From: Arthrobacter sp. ISL-95
Lineage (GTDB): Bacteria; Actinomycetota; Actinomycetes; Actinomycetales; Micrococcaceae
Direction of reading: 5' to 3'
Assembly (NCBI RefSeq): GCF_018613695.1
Contig: NZ_JAGGPR010000003.1
Span: 186,001 to 250,000, forward strand
DNA length: 64,000 nucleotides
Under the pieces are notes generated by a model. That model saw nothing but the letters and a program-made list of their open reading frames with translations. It was not told the DNA's origin and searched no databases. A program made the position numbers and the translations under genes. Below are positions 39,574 through 49,435 of this stretch, one piece after another (the first letter of the stretch is position 1; every line of letters begins with the position of its first letter).

Positions 39574-42500
39574 CTAGCCGGCGTTGTTGCTCTGCGTCGG
39601 CTCGTCTGCGCGGATCTTGCCGCCGCGCTTCTTGTCTTTCTTGTCCTTCTTCGGATCCTCGTCATCCGGCACCACCACGGTTCCGCCCGGGTTGACCAGG
39701 ACGGTGACGAAGCTCGGCTCGCTGGTTCCTGCGAAGGACAGGCGACCAATGTAGGAGCCGGGCTGCAGGTTCTTCCAGTTCAGTGAGATCTGACCGGTCT
39801 TGCCGTTGGCGAGGCGGATCGGGTTCGGCGTCACAGTGGCGTTCCCCTGGTTTGCACCCAGGACGGCAGCATCAACGGTGGCCTTGGTGGCCTGGTTGTT
39901 GGGGCTTGCGTACAGGTTGGCGTAGACGTAGTAATCGCCTGCGGCGGGGTTGGGGACAGACAGGGTTTCGCTGGCGGACGCTGTCGCAGCGGGCAGTTGC
40001 TGACCGGATGGGGTCACTACCAGCATGTCGAAGTCTGCGGCCTCATTGGAGGAGATCACTGAGAACTTGGCAAGCGCGCTTCCCTCGCCGACGGTCACCT
40101 TCTTCACGTAGTTGGACGCATTGGTTTCTCCGGCAAACGGTCCGGGAACCAGTTCCACTGCCGAGGAATCAGCCTTGGAAAGACCGTCAACCGTGACTCC
40201 TACCGGCAGGTTGGTGCCGGAGGTGATGTTGATGGTTCCGGAGCCGTTGGGACCCGTCCCGGTGAAGGTCAGGGCCTTGTCCGCGATGATGGACTGCGGT
40301 CGGACTGCGATCGGCGAGGTGACGGTCTTGTTGGCACCCTGCCAGTTAAGCGAACCCATGGCGAACTTGCCCAGCTCGGCGTTTTTGTTTTCGAACTGAA
40401 CCTTGAACGTCTTCTTCTCACCGGGAGCACCGAAGGTCAGCACTGAGGGGGTGACCTTGACGTTGACACCTGGGACGTTCACTGACGCCCGGTATGTTCC
40501 CGGAGTCACTGCCGTGAGGGTACGCGTGACCTCGATCTTGCCTGCCAAGTTGCCCAAGGCGAAGGAAGGTACGTTCATGTCGCGTGCCTGGGTGGTGCCC
40601 AGTCCCTCCATGCCAAGGTCCATGCCGGTGCCCTGGATGAACTTGAGGTAGTCCTCGGTGGTGGCGTCGTACACCAGGCCCGGTGAGAGGACCTTGGCAG
40701 GATCAACCTGACCGGCGCCGGTGGCGAAGACGTCCTTGTTGACGGCGCCGTTGGCCAGCTTGACCGGACCAGCGGTGGTCATCATGGCGGACTTCACGGT
40801 GGCCGGGGACCACTGCGGGTTCTTGCCCAGGATCAGTGCGCCGAAGCCGGCAACGTGGGGTGAGGCCATGGACGTTCCGGACAGGAAGCCGAAGTTGTCT
40901 CCAGCGGTTCCGATCGGGGAAACACCGGCGAGGATGGCGACACCGGGAGCGGACACGTCAGGCTTCAACAGGTCCGAGTCGGTAGCAAGCAGCGGGCCGC
41001 GCGAGGAGAATCCGGCAATCTGCGGCTGCGCTTCGGCTGGCAGGCCCGTGGTGTCGCGGTTCAGCAGGGAAACGGTAATGGCCGGGTTGGCCGTGACCTT
41101 GTCCTTGATGGTTTGCGTAGCGGGCGGGTTCACGTGGACGGTGGGGATGACGTGCTTGTCCGTGTCCAGCGAGGAGTCAGTCAGATTCACCAGGATCATG
41201 CCAACGCCACCGCCGCGCAGGACCTCGGCGCTCTTGGCGGTGCGGTCAACAACACCACGGTCGCAGACAACAACCTTGCCGGCTACCTTGGCCGGGTCCA
41301 GGGACCCCGGGGCACACAGCGCCGCGTCGCCTGAGCCGCTTGCGCCATTGGTGGAAAGCACGACGCCGGCCCCGCGAACCTCACGGTTCATGATGCTCGC
41401 TCCGCGGAACTTGCTGCCATCTGAGAACTCAACAGTGCCCTGAAGCTCCTGCGAGAACGACGTCGCAGCCACCGTGGTCAACCATGGTGCTCCGTGGTTC
41501 ACGGTGCTCGCGGTCGGACCGGAGTTGCCGGCCGAGGTGGCCACGAAGATCCCTGCGGAGGCCGCTGAGAGGAAGGCCAGGGAAACAGGATCCGTGGTGG
41601 ACGTGGTTGAACCCGAGATGGAGTAGTTCAGCACATCCACGCCGTCCAGGATGGCCTGCTCGATCGCGTCCACGGAGGAGGAGCCGTAGCAGCCGCCCGT
41701 GGCAGGATCGGTGTCTTCCCAGCAAACCTTATAAACGGAGAGTTTTGCGGCGGGTGCGACCCCGCTGGTGGTTCCGAAGCTGCGGCCGTCCACTACGGCG
41801 TCGACGTTGGCGTTGCCCGCCGCGGTGCTGGCCGTGTGGGTTCCGTGGCTGTCCACGTCAACGGGAGAGATGACTTCTTCCGGTGCGCGGTTTTCCGGCG
41901 GAACTGTTTCCAGGAAGGCGTCTGCGAAGTAGTGGGTGCTGAGGACCTTGGAGTTGCAGGCGCTGCCATCGTAATCGGCACCGGTATCGATGCCGGGCTG
42001 GCATTCGCCCACGAAGGTATCGCCGTCGGCCTTGAGCATGGCGATCTTGCCGTCAGCGGTGCGGTAAGGAACGCCTACCTGGGGGTTACCCACCAGCGGG
42101 CCAACGGGCTCCCCTGCAAAGAAGGGGTTGGATGGGGTGTAGCCGGTATCGATCACACCAACTACGGTGCCTTTGCCGGCGTTGTCCTGTCCGCCGTACT
42201 GCGTAGCCCAGGTCCCGTTGGGGCCGCTGAGCTTGAGGAAGTCGGTGGTGGAGTAATCCGGGGCGTACTGCGTATCCGGTGCAACCATGAGGACCTTGGG
42301 ATCCTTGGCAAGGTTGATTGCCTGGTCCGCCGTGAGGTTGGCGCTGAAGCCGTTGACGGCGGTAGTGAAGTCACGTTTGATCGTGACGTTTTCCTGCTTG
42401 GCGACTTCCTGCTGTTTCTGCTGGAGGTGCTGCTGGTATTCCTTCACCTCGGCGCTGTCGGCGTCGAGCTTCTTGCCTTCTTCGGGCTTGGTGGGCGCGA

Positions 42501-42762
42501 GGCCCGACGTGCCGCCGTCGTAGGTAGCTGCAGGCTTCTCGGCCAGGACCACCATGTACCGGCCGTCCTTATAGGCGCTGGGGTCAAGGTTCTTCTTGGC
42601 CACGCCCGCAACATTCCCGGGCGTCTCCGGGGTGGGAGCGGCCTGGGCCGGCATCGCCATGGACGAGAGCAGCAACGGCAGGCCTACGGCGAGCGCCGCA
42701 GCCTTCCGGAGTCCCCCGCTTCTGACGAAGCTCTTTCCTTGTGATTTCACGAGTGGTTGCAC
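39574..42762 (-). CDS. Secreted subtilisin-like serine protease (S8) with PA domain
   Basis: The 1062-residue precursor has a Sec signal ending AMPAQA (about residue 41), an I9-type propeptide (YMVVLAEKPA to VLMVAPDTQY), and an S8 catalytic domain with Asp205 (VVGVIDTGY), His306 (DSHGTHTAS) and Ser631 (GTSMASPHVAG). A PA insert lies between His and Ser (about residues 440-560: ASGSGDAALCAPGSLDPAKV). Fibronectin-like C-terminal domains follow, ending in a Lys/Asp-rich tail (DEDPKKDKKDKKRGGK). The layout matches plant cucumisin and S. pyogenes C5a-peptidase-type proteases. It should digest extracellular protein. SSI-like inhibitor genes lie 0.5-5 kb away. Confidence 0.93.
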   Translation of the reverse strand: MQPLVKSQGKSFVRSGGLRKAAALAVGLPLLLSSMAMPAQAAPTPETPGNVAGVAKKNLDPSAYKDGRYMVVLAEKPAATYDGGTSGLAPTKPEEGKKLDADSAEVKEYQQHLQQKQQEVAKQENVTIKRDFTTAVNGFSANLTADQAINLAKDPKVLMVAPDTQYAPDYSTTDFLKLSGPNGTWATQYGGQDNAGKGTVVGVIDTGYTPSNPFFAGEPVGPLVGNPQVGVPYRTADGKIAMLKADGDTFVGECQPGIDTGADYDGSACNSKVLSTHYFADAFLETVPPENRAPEEVISPVDVDSHGTHTASTAAGNANVDAVVDGRSFGTTSGVAPAAKLSVYKVCWEDTDPATGGCYGSSSVDAIEQAILDGVDVLNYSISGSTTSTTDPVSLAFLSAASAGIFVATSAGNSGPTASTVNHGAPWLTTVAATSFSQELQGTVEFSDGSKFRGASIMNREVRGAGVVLSTNGASGSGDAALCAPGSLDPAKVAGKVVVCDRGVVDRTAKSAEVLRGGGVGMILVNLTDSSLDTDKHVIPTVHVNPPATQTIKDKVTANPAITVSLLNRDTTGLPAEAQPQIAGFSSRGPLLATDSDLLKPDVSAPGVAILAGVSPIGTAGDNFGFLSGTSMASPHVAGFGALILGKNPQWSPATVKSAMMTTAGPVKLANGAVNKDVFATGAGQVDPAKVLSPGLVYDATTEDYLKFIQGTGMDLGMEGLGTTQARDMNVPSFALGNLAGKIEVTRTLTAVTPGTYRASVNVPGVNVKVTPSVLTFGAPGEKKTFKVQFENKNAELGKFAMGSLNWQGANKTVTSPIAVRPQSIIADKALTFTGTGPNGSGTINITSGTNLPVGVTVDGLSKADSSAVELVPGPFAGETNASNYVKKVTVGEGSALAKFSVISSNEAADFDMLVVTPSGQQLPAATASASETLSVPNPAAGDYYVYANLYASPNNQATKATVDAAVLGANQGNATVTPNPIRLANGKTGQISLNWKNLQPGSYIGRLSFAGTSEPSFVTVLVNPGGTVVVPDDEDPKKDKKDKKRGGKIRADEPTQSNNAG

Positions 42763-42823
42763 CTTTCACTGAGGGAGGACCAGGCTCCATCGCCCAGGCC
42801 TGTCAACTTTTAGTTGGTTGAAC

Positions 42824-42844
42824 CTTTGACAGTTCTTGTCAAAG
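42824..42844. promoter_or_regulatory. Dyad CTTTGACA-N5-TGTCAAAG upstream of subtilase
   Basis: Perfect 8-bp arms (42824-42831 and 42837-42844) lie about 62 bp before the subtilase start. TTGACA in the dyad could serve as a -35 on either strand. Confidence 0.4.
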
Positions 42845-43012
42845 CCGCGCAACCAGCCGAGTCACAGAGTACCTAGTGAGAGCCAAATATGACATACAGC
42901 ACATTTCAAGAATTTTGTCTTGTCATAGAGCCGGTGATTCGTCATGAAACTCAGGCGTGCCCGGTAGCCTCGAATGCGTACCACCGAGCCACCTTGACGC
43001 AATGGAGCCGCC

Positions 43013-43960
43013 GTGAAAATCCTCATCCCCGACACCATCGAACTGGACCTGTCCGGACTTTCCGTTCCCGGGAAAGAGGTGGCGGTGTATCAGGTGGACA
43101 AGCCCATCCCCGGCGAGCATCGGGATGCAGAGGTGATGGTGGCATGGCGGAATACCTCGGAGAACCTCACCGACGCCGCCCGCTCGATGCCTGATCTCAA
43201 GCTGGTCCAGACCCTCGCGGCAGGCCCGGATTCAGTGCTGGCAGCCGGCTTTGCAGACAACGTAGCCATCACTTCCGGCCGCTCACTTCACGATGGCCCC
43301 GTGGCCGAGCACGCGCTGGCATTGGTTTTGGCAGCCGTGCGCCGCCTGGATGTTCTGCAGGAGTCCCAAAGGGCTGGCACCTGGAACCAGCCTTACAACG
43401 CAGCACAGTCGGACCCGGCAACGGAACAGCTCTACACGCTCGACGGCGCCAACGTCACCATTTGGGGCTTCGGTTCCATCGCGGGACGGCTGGCTCCCCT
43501 GCTGGCCGCCTTGGGCGCGAACGTCACCGGCGTCGCCAGCTCCAAGGGTGATCGCTACGGCTTCCCCGTGGTGGCTGACGACGAATTCCACCAGGTCCTA
43601 GGCACCACGGACGTCCTGGTTTCCATCCTGCCCGCTACCCCGGAAACTGCTGACGCCCTGAACGAAGAGGTCCTCCGGGCCCTCCCGGACACTGCCATCT
43701 TTGTCAATGTTGGCCGTGGCGCCACCGTGGATGAAGACGCCCTCCAGGCAGCGCTGCAGGAAGGGAGGCTGCGGGTTGCCGCCCTGGATGTCACCAAGGT
43801 TGAGCCCCTTCCCTCCGACTCCAAGCTGTGGGATGCACCGAATCTGATCATCACGCCCCATGTGGCAGGCAACCGCCCCAAGGGTGCGGCCAAACTGGTC
43901 ATTGCCAACATTGAAGCACTCACGGAAGGCAGGCCGCTGACCAATCAGGTTGCAGGCTGA
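43013..43960 (+). CDS. D-isomer-specific 2-hydroxyacid dehydrogenase family
   Basis: The 315-residue NAD(P)-dependent oxidoreductase has the Rossmann segment VTIWGFGSIAGRLAPLLAALG (GxGxxA-like), the ATPETADALN segment, FVNVGRGATVDEDAL and the catalytic HVAGNRPKG near the C-terminus. The substrate-binding Arg lies in the N-terminal half. The family reduces 2-oxoacids such as glyoxylate, hydroxypyruvate or phenylpyruvate; specificity cannot be read. GTG 43013 has GGAG 5 bp upstream. It stands alone between the subtilase (divergent) and the Mn-catalase. Confidence 0.88.
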   Translation: MKILIPDTIELDLSGLSVPGKEVAVYQVDKPIPGEHRDAEVMVAWRNTSENLTDAARSMPDLKLVQTLAAGPDSVLAAGFADNVAITSGRSLHDGPVAEHALALVLAAVRRLDVLQESQRAGTWNQPYNAAQSDPATEQLYTLDGANVTIWGFGSIAGRLAPLLAALGANVTGVASSKGDRYGFPVVADDEFHQVLGTTDVLVSILPATPETADALNEEVLRALPDTAIFVNVGRGATVDEDALQAALQEGRLRVAALDVTKVEPLPSDSKLWDAPNLIITPHVAGNRPKGAAKLVIANIEALTEGRPLTNQVAG

Positions 43961-44023
43961 CGCCAGCCGGATTGCGGGCTGACGCCTGACAATTAGTCGG
44001 TACTTATCATTGCCTCCGAATAG

Positions 44024-44036
44024 TAAGCATGCTTAT
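44024..44036 (+). promoter_or_regulatory. TAAGCATGCTTA palindrome upstream of Mn-catalase
   Basis: A perfect 12-bp dyad at 44024-44035; the 11-mer AGCATGCTTAT inside (44026-44036) also occurs before the LapA-like gene. It ends 74 bp before the ATG. Confidence 0.4.
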
Positions 44037-44110
44037 GGTAGGTGGGTCCGGGGTGGCCAGCAGAGGGTTTCCACCCCAAACACGCAGCATGAACAACGTG
44101 AGGAATCGCA

Positions 44111-45055
44111 ATGTACCTGCACACCCAACTTCTCATCAACGAAATCGCCGCTGACGAGCCCGATCCAGCCGCAGCAAACGCCCTCCAGGAAGGTCTCGGC
44201 GGACAATTCGGTGAGATGCGCACCATGATGCAATACCTGTTCCAGAGCATGAACTTCCGCGGGGACCCCGCTTCCAAGCCCTACAAGGACCTCCTCCAGG
44301 GCATCGGAACCGAAGAGATCAGCCACGTGGAACTCATTGGCACCACCATTTCGCAGCTCCTTGACGGCTCACCGCGCTACCAGGGCAAGAAGAACGATCC
44401 CGTGGACGAACCCGGAGCAAAGGGCGCCACTCCCCTGAACATCGCACTGGACCACAGCAACATCCACCACTACCTGGTGGGTGCGCAAGGTGCACTGCCC
44501 GTGGATGCCGCAGGCAACCCCTGGAGTGGTTCGTACGTTTACAACAGCGGCAACCTGGTGCTGGACCTGCTCTACAACCTGATGCTCGAATCCACCGGCC
44601 GGCTCCAGAAGTGCCGCATTTACGAAATGACGGAGAACAAAACAGCCCGTTCCACCATCGCGTACCTGATCGTCCGCGACCAAGCGCATGAGAATGCTTA
44701 TGCAAAAGCGCTGGAAAGCCTGGGCGTGAACTGGGGCAAGGTCCTTCCCATCCCCAAGACCAACGCGGAGCAATTCCCGGAAGTGAAGAAGCTCCTGGAC
44801 AAGGGCCTGCAGAGCATCCAGTACACCTTCAGCGCTGACAACTTGAGCGAGGCCGGCAAGCTCTTCCGCGGAGCGTCCCCGTCCAACGACGGCACCGAGC
44901 TAAGCACCGACGTCATGCCTGACGGATACCCGATCACCATTTCCCCGGAACGCAAGGAAGAGTTTGCGCCAGGGTTGGACCCGGAGCTCCTGGCTTTGAT
45001 CCAAGCCGTGGCCGAACAGGAGCTGCAGGACGCCAACAACCCCAAGGGCGGCTAA
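44111..45055 (+). CDS. Manganese catalase
   Basis: The 314-residue protein belongs to the non-haem, dimanganese catalase family and should dismutate hydrogen peroxide. The four-helix metal centre ligands are visible: the Glu near residue 36 (LGGQFGEMRTMMQYLFQS), GTEEISHVELIG (Glu-x2-His), and the second-half RDQAHENAYAKALE (His). The C-terminal extension (about 270-314) wraps neighbouring subunits in the family. GAGGA precedes the ATG. It is monocistronic with a strong terminator. Its position near an OhrR-like gene and DUF1540 suggests a stress-related neighbourhood, though not one operon. Confidence 0.94.
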   Translation: MYLHTQLLINEIAADEPDPAAANALQEGLGGQFGEMRTMMQYLFQSMNFRGDPASKPYKDLLQGIGTEEISHVELIGTTISQLLDGSPRYQGKKNDPVDEPGAKGATPLNIALDHSNIHHYLVGAQGALPVDAAGNPWSGSYVYNSGNLVLDLLYNLMLESTGRLQKCRIYEMTENKTARSTIAYLIVRDQAHENAYAKALESLGVNWGKVLPIPKTNAEQFPEVKKLLDKGLQSIQYTFSADNLSEAGKLFRGASPSNDGTELSTDVMPDGYPITISPERKEEFAPGLDPELLALIQAVAEQELQDANNPKGG

Positions 45056-45102
45056 CCCCACACCGGTCGGCTAATAGCAGTAGATAGCAACCGCACAAAA
45101 AA

Positions 45103-45129
45103 GGTCCCCGCTTCCAACGAGGCGGGGAC
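45103..45129. terminator. Bidirectional terminator after Mn-catalase
   Basis: GGTCCCCGC (45103-45111) pairs with GCGGGGACC (45121-45129), flanked by six A bases on the left and CTTTT on the right, serving both convergent genes. Confidence 0.85.
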
Positions 45130-45150
45130 CCTTTTGTTCGTCAGAAAATA

Positions 45151-45441
45151 TCAGGAGTGCTCGTACGTCAGGCAGTCAGCGGCTTCGCGCCCGGGGCCCA
45201 CCTTGACGTCATGTGCCTCGCACATGAGGTTGTTGTTGTGGACGCACTCGGAACGCTGGCAGGCGCCTACGTGGGCAAGGACCTTGGGAAGGCCGCCCAT
45301 GGCGTTGGTGTCAATGAACGTTGCGCAGGAAGCGTGATCCTGGGTTCCGCCGATGGTGATTCCAAAGGCTGTGCAGCCATCGTGGTTGAAACCGCAGCTG
45401 CCAACGCTACAGGCGGATACTTCGGCAATGTGTTCGGTCAT
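45151..45441 (-). CDS. DUF1540 cysteine-rich protein
   Basis: The 96-residue protein has two copies of the DUF1540 module: SACSVGSCGFNHDGCTAFGI with HASCATF, and GACQRSECVHNNNLMCEAHD with AADCLTY. Eight Cys and several His form probable metal (zinc) sites. ATG 45441 has a strong AGGAGG. Function is unknown; the family is common in spore-formers and actinobacteria and is suspected to be stress-related. It converges on the Mn-catalase gene through a shared terminator. Confidence 0.88.
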   Translation of the reverse strand: MTEHIAEVSACSVGSCGFNHDGCTAFGITIGGTQDHASCATFIDTNAMGGLPKVLAHVGACQRSECVHNNNLMCEAHDVKVGPGREAADCLTYEHS

Positions 45442-45588
45442 TGTTCCTCCTGGTTTGGATCTGAAAGGTACTGGGACAGAGCCCCTCGTGTACTTCCAAA
45501 CTACGCCGGAATTACGACATTTAACCGCTTTGAATAGCGCATTTGTATGTGCCCTAATCTGCGTCATTCCGCAGGAAATCTGCTGTTT

Positions 45589-45786
45589 TTAGGGCAGGTT
45601 TCGCTTACTCGGAGTGCGGAGGGCATCGCTGATTTTGGCACGCGTTTCAGCGTCAAGCGGAGCGGTCACCCGGCTGTTCCGGGCGGCGCGGTCCGCCATG
45701 ACCTTCTGGATGACCATTCGACCCAAACCAGCAACAACAGCTGCAGCCACAACGCCCAGCACCATCGATCTCGGTTTCTCAGCCAT
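45589..45786 (-). CDS. Small single-helix membrane protein, hypothetical
   Basis: The 65-residue protein has one hydrophobic segment (MVLGVVAAAVVAGLGRMVI, residues about 8-26) and a basic cytoplasmic tail (KVMADRAARNSRV ... RTPSKRNLP). I do not recognise it. AGGA precedes the ATG. It is divergent from the purSQL operon, 306 bp away. Confidence 0.5.
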   Translation of the reverse strand: MAEKPRSMVLGVVAAAVVAGLGRMVIQKVMADRAARNSRVTAPLDAETRAKISDALRTPSKRNLP

Positions 45787-46092
45787 GCCGCAATCCTAGT
45801 GACGACGGCCACCCGGGGAAAGTGCCGCCGTCGAGCCGTCAGTTGGGTCTTTTTACCCCGGTGCGGCGGGGTGCCCTCGCACAATCGCGCTGAATAGGGT
45901 ATGTGCGCCGCTCCCGGTAGAATAGGTGTGCAAGCTCGCGGAGCGCCCCCCATGCCGTTCAAACATTGCAGTTCACAACCGTGTTTAACCCTGTGTTCAA
46001 GACGCTGTTTGAATGCGGCTGAACGGCGTGAGACGGCACCTCCGCGGCAGCCTTATTTAAGGTTCACCCAACTCACGCACAGGAGTTACCGG
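45787..46092 (+). promoter_or_regulatory. Upstream region and long leader of purSQL
   Basis: TAGAAT at 45918-45923 is the best -10 candidate; if used, the leader is about 160 nt. The leader contains short dyads (GTTCAAAC at 45958 with GTTTGAA at 46007, CCGCGG at 46040) but I do not recognise a purine riboswitch. No gene is visible here. Confidence 0.35.
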
Positions 46093-46344
46093 ATGCCCCG
46101 GATCGTCGTTGACGTCATGCCCAAGCCCGAGATTCTGGACCCCCAGGGGAAGGCCATCGTGGGTGCTCTGCCCCGCCTCGGCTTCAACAGCTTCAGCGCA
46201 GTCCGCCAAGGCAAGCGTTTTGAACTGACCGTCGACGGCGAGGTGACCGACGCTATCCTGGCCCAGGCCCGCGAAGCTGCCGAGACCCTCCTGTCCAACC
46301 CGGTGATCGAGGATGTTGTCAACGTCGAGGTCGTCGAGGCCTGA
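46093..46344 (+). CDS. purS: Phosphoribosylformylglycinamidine synthase subunit PurS
   Basis: The 83-residue protein is the small bridging subunit of the three-part FGAM synthase used in purine synthesis. It shows the family pattern [37 protein letters not shown] and the helical [22 protein letters not shown] lies 7 bp before the ATG. purQ starts 1 bp after its stop and purL overlaps purQ, so the three subunits are made in fixed proportion. Confidence 0.95.
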   Translation: MPRIVVDVMPKPEILDPQGKAIVGALPRLGFNSFSAVRQGKRFELTVDGEVTDAILAQAREAAETLLSNPVIEDVVNVEVVEA

Positions 46345-46345
46345 T

Positions 46346-47116
46346 ATGACGTCGATCCCCCTGATTGGCGAGGCTGTAGCCGTCGCCGCAGAACCCCGCT
46401 TGGCCGGCGCCAAGATCGGCGTCGTCACTTTCCCCGGAACTCTTGACGACCGCGACGCCGCCCGTGCAGTGCGGCTTGCAGGCGGCACTGCGGTGTCGCT
46501 CTGGCACGCAGACAATGAGCTGGGCGATGTTGACGCCGTCATCATCCCCGGCGGTTTCTCCTATGGTGATTACCTCCGCGCCGGTGCCATTTCGCGGTTC
46601 GCACCGCTGATGTCCAAGATCATCGATGCCGCGAACTCCGAGGCGAGGCTCCCCGTGTTGGGCATCTGCAATGGTTTCCAGATCCTCACCGAATCGCACC
46701 TGCTGCCCGGTTCCATGATCAAGAACGACCACCTGAAGTTCATTTGCCGGGACCAGACGTTGCGCGTGGAGAACGCCAACACTGCCTGGACCGTGGACTA
46801 CACCGACGGCCAGGAAATCATTGTGCCGTTGAAGAACCAGGACGGTCAGTACATCGCTGATGAGAAGACCCTGGATGCCCTTGAAGCTGAGGGCCGTGTG
46901 GTCTTCCGCTACGTGGGCTTCAACCCGAACGGCTCCCGCCGCGACATCGCCGGCATCTCCAACGCCGCCGGCAACGTGGTGGGCCTCATGCCGCACCCCG
47001 AGCACGCTGTGGAGACCGGGTTCGGTCCCGAGTCACTCGATGGGGCTCCCCGCGACACCGACGGACTCGGTTTCTTCACCTCCGTTTTGACCAAGATTGT
47101 GGGAGGCGACAAGTGA
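46346..47116 (+). CDS. purQ: Phosphoribosylformylglycinamidine synthase subunit PurQ (glutaminase)
   Basis: The 256-residue class I glutamine amidotransferase supplies ammonia to PurL. It has [29 protein letters not shown], the nucleophile elbow [11 protein letters not shown] (catalytic Cys), and the His-Glu pair in [10 protein letters not shown]. An N-terminal extension of about 20 residues precedes the core. Start ATG 46346 lies just after the purS TGA. Its stop overlaps the purL start by 4 bp. Confidence 0.95.
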   Translation: MTSIPLIGEAVAVAAEPRLAGAKIGVVTFPGTLDDRDAARAVRLAGGTAVSLWHADNELGDVDAVIIPGGFSYGDYLRAGAISRFAPLMSKIIDAANSEARLPVLGICNGFQILTESHLLPGSMIKNDHLKFICRDQTLRVENANTAWTVDYTDGQEIIVPLKNQDGQYIADEKTLDALEAEGRVVFRYVGFNPNGSRRDIAGISNAAGNVVGLMPHPEHAVETGFGPESLDGAPRDTDGLGFFTSVLTKIVGGDK

Positions 47117-49422
47117 CCACGGAAACCACCAAGAAGTTCAACATCGATACCGTTGAGCACGCTGCCAAGACACCGGACACGGAACTCCCGTGGGCCGAGC
47201 TGGGCTTGAAGCAGAACGAATTCGACGAGATCGTCAAGGTCCTTGGCCGCCGCCCCACCGGCGCCGAGCTGGCCATGTACTCCGTCATGTGGAGCGAGCA
47301 CTGCTCCTACAAGTCCTCCAAGAACCACCTCCGCCAGTTCGGCGAGAAGGTCACCGAGGAAATGAAGAAGGACATGCTGGTTGGCATCGGCGAGAACGCC
47401 GGCGTCACCAACCTGGGCGACGGCTGGGCCGTGACGTTCAAGATCGAGTCCCACAACTCGCCGTCGTTCGTTGAGCCTTACCAAGGTGCCGCTACCGGCA
47501 TCGGCGGGATCGTCCGCGACATCATTTCCATGGGCGCACGCCCGGTTGCCGTCATGGACCCGTTGCGTTTCGGTGCAATCGACCACCCGGACACCGCGCG
47601 CGTCATGCACGGCGCCGTTGCCGGCATCGGTGGCTATGGCAACTGCCTCGGCCTGCCGAACATCGGCGGCGAAATGGTCTTCGACTCCGTCTACCAAGGC
47701 AACCCGCTGGTGAACGCCCTGGCCGTTGGCGTCATGCGCCACGAGGACATCCGCCTCGCCAACGCTTCCGGCAAGGGCAACAAGGTTGTCCTGTTCGGTG
47801 CACGCACCGGCGGCGACGGCATTGGCGGTGCTTCGGTGCTGGCCTCGGAGTCCTTCGATGACACCAAGCCCTCCAAGCGTCCGGCCGTCCAGGTGGGCGA
47901 CCCCTTCGCTGAGAAGGTCCTCATCGAGTGCTGCCTGGAGCTTTTCAAGGGCTCGCTGGTTGAAGGCATCCAGGACCTCGGCGCCGCAGGCATTTCCTGT
48001 GCCACGTCCGAGCTCGCGTCCAACGGTGACGGCGGCATGGAAGTAGAGCTGACCTCGGTCCTGCTCCGCGATCCCACGCTGACCCCGGGCGAGATCCTCA
48101 TGTCCGAGTCGCAGGAACGCATGATGGCCGTGGTCACCCCGGAGAACATCGCAGCGTTCGAGGCTGTTATGGACAAGTGGGCTGTGGAGTACTCCTGGTT
48201 GGGTGAAGTTACCGACACCGGTCGCCTCATCATCACCTGGGAAGGCGAAGTAATCGTCGACGTCGATCCCCGCACCGTTGCCCACGACGGACCGGTCTAC
48301 GACCGTCCGTTCGCCCGCCCGGAGTGGCAGGACTCGGTGCAGGCCAACTCGTTCACCGGCTCCGTAGAGGACGCCGGCCGTCCCTCGGCTCCCACCGAGC
48401 TGGCTGCAGCTGTGACCGAGCTCGTTGCATCACCGAACATGTGCAGCAAGGCCTGGATCACCAAGCAGTACGACCGCTACGTTGGCGGCAACACTGCCAT
48501 GGCGTTCCCGGACGATGCCGGTGTGGTCCGCGTTGACGAGGAAACCGGCCTGGGCGTTGCCTTGGCCACCGACGCCAACGGCCGCTACACCTACCTTGAG
48601 CCGTACCAGGGTGCACAGCTCGCGCTGGCTGAGGCCTACCGCAACGTTGCCACTTCCGGCGCTGTTCCCATGGCCGTCAGCGACTGCCTGAACTTCGGTT
48701 CCCCCGAGGACCCGGATGTCATGTGGCAGCTCGCCGAAGCCATCCGTGGCCTCTCCGACGCCTGCATGGAGCTCGGAATCCCCGTCACGGGCGGCAACGT
48801 CTCCCTCTACAACCAGACCGGCACCACGCCGATCCACCCCTCCCCCGTGGTGGCAGTACTGGGCAAGCTCGACGACGTCGCACGCCGCACGCCGTCGGGC
48901 TGGCGCGAGGACGGCCAGGCCATCTACCTGCTGGGCACCACCGCAGCAGAGCTGGACGGTTCGGAATGGTCCAACCTCCGCGGACACCTCGGTGGCTTGC
49001 CGCCGAAGGTGGACCTCGCAGCCGAGCGTGCCTTGGGTGAAATCTTGATCAACGCTTCCCGGGACGGCATGGTTGACGCAGCACACGACCTCTCCGAAGG
49101 TGGCCTCGCGGCTGCTTTGGTCGAGTCCTCACTGCGCTACGGCGTCGGCGCCCGCATCGCCCTTGAAGAACTCATGGAGCGCGACGGAGTGGACCTGTTC
49201 ACAGCCCTCTTCTCCGAGACCCAGGCCCGGGCAATCGTGTCCGTGCCGCGCTCGGAGGAAGTCCGCTTCAAGGACATGTGCACGGCCCGCGGCTTCGCCC
49301 ACCTCCGGATCGGCGTTGTTGACGCTGCCGGTGGAAAGCTGGAGATCAACGGCGTGGACGAGCTCTCCCTGGACGCTCTCCGCGAAGCACACGAAGCCAC
49401 CCTGCCGAAGTACTTCGGCTGA
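47113..49422 (+). CDS. purL: Phosphoribosylformylglycinamidine synthase subunit PurL
   Basis: The 769-residue small-type PurL catalyses ATP-dependent conversion of FGAR to FGAM. Characteristic segments are [47 protein letters not shown]-like [14 protein letters not shown] and, in the second half, [18 protein letters not shown] with [15 protein letters not shown] [11 protein letters not shown]. Start is GTG, overlapping the purQ stop (GTGA), with GGGAGG upstream. A long inverted repeat follows the stop. Confidence 0.96.
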   Translation: MTTETTKKFNIDTVEHAAKTPDTELPWAELGLKQNEFDEIVKVLGRRPTGAELAMYSVMWSEHCSYKSSKNHLRQFGEKVTEEMKKDMLVGIGENAGVTNLGDGWAVTFKIESHNSPSFVEPYQGAATGIGGIVRDIISMGARPVAVMDPLRFGAIDHPDTARVMHGAVAGIGGYGNCLGLPNIGGEMVFDSVYQGNPLVNALAVGVMRHEDIRLANASGKGNKVVLFGARTGGDGIGGASVLASESFDDTKPSKRPAVQVGDPFAEKVLIECCLELFKGSLVEGIQDLGAAGISCATSELASNGDGGMEVELTSVLLRDPTLTPGEILMSESQERMMAVVTPENIAAFEAVMDKWAVEYSWLGEVTDTGRLIITWEGEVIVDVDPRTVAHDGPVYDRPFARPEWQDSVQANSFTGSVEDAGRPSAPTELAAAVTELVASPNMCSKAWITKQYDRYVGGNTAMAFPDDAGVVRVDEETGLGVALATDANGRYTYLEPYQGAQLALAEAYRNVATSGAVPMAVSDCLNFGSPEDPDVMWQLAEAIRGLSDACMELGIPVTGGNVSLYNQTGTTPIHPSPVVAVLGKLDDVARRTPSGWREDGQAIYLLGTTAAELDGSEWSNLRGHLGGLPPKVDLAAERALGEILINASRDGMVDAAHDLSEGGLAAALVESSLRYGVGARIALEELMERDGVDLFTALFSETQARAIVSVPRSEEVRFKDMCTARGFAHLRIGVVDAAGGKLEINGVDELSLDALREAHEATLPKYFG

Positions 49423-49435
49423 TCTTCCCCGCTTA

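Noticed and set aside
46909..48285. A 458-codon frame antisense to purL
   Set aside because: Lies across purQ and purL, both clearly real.
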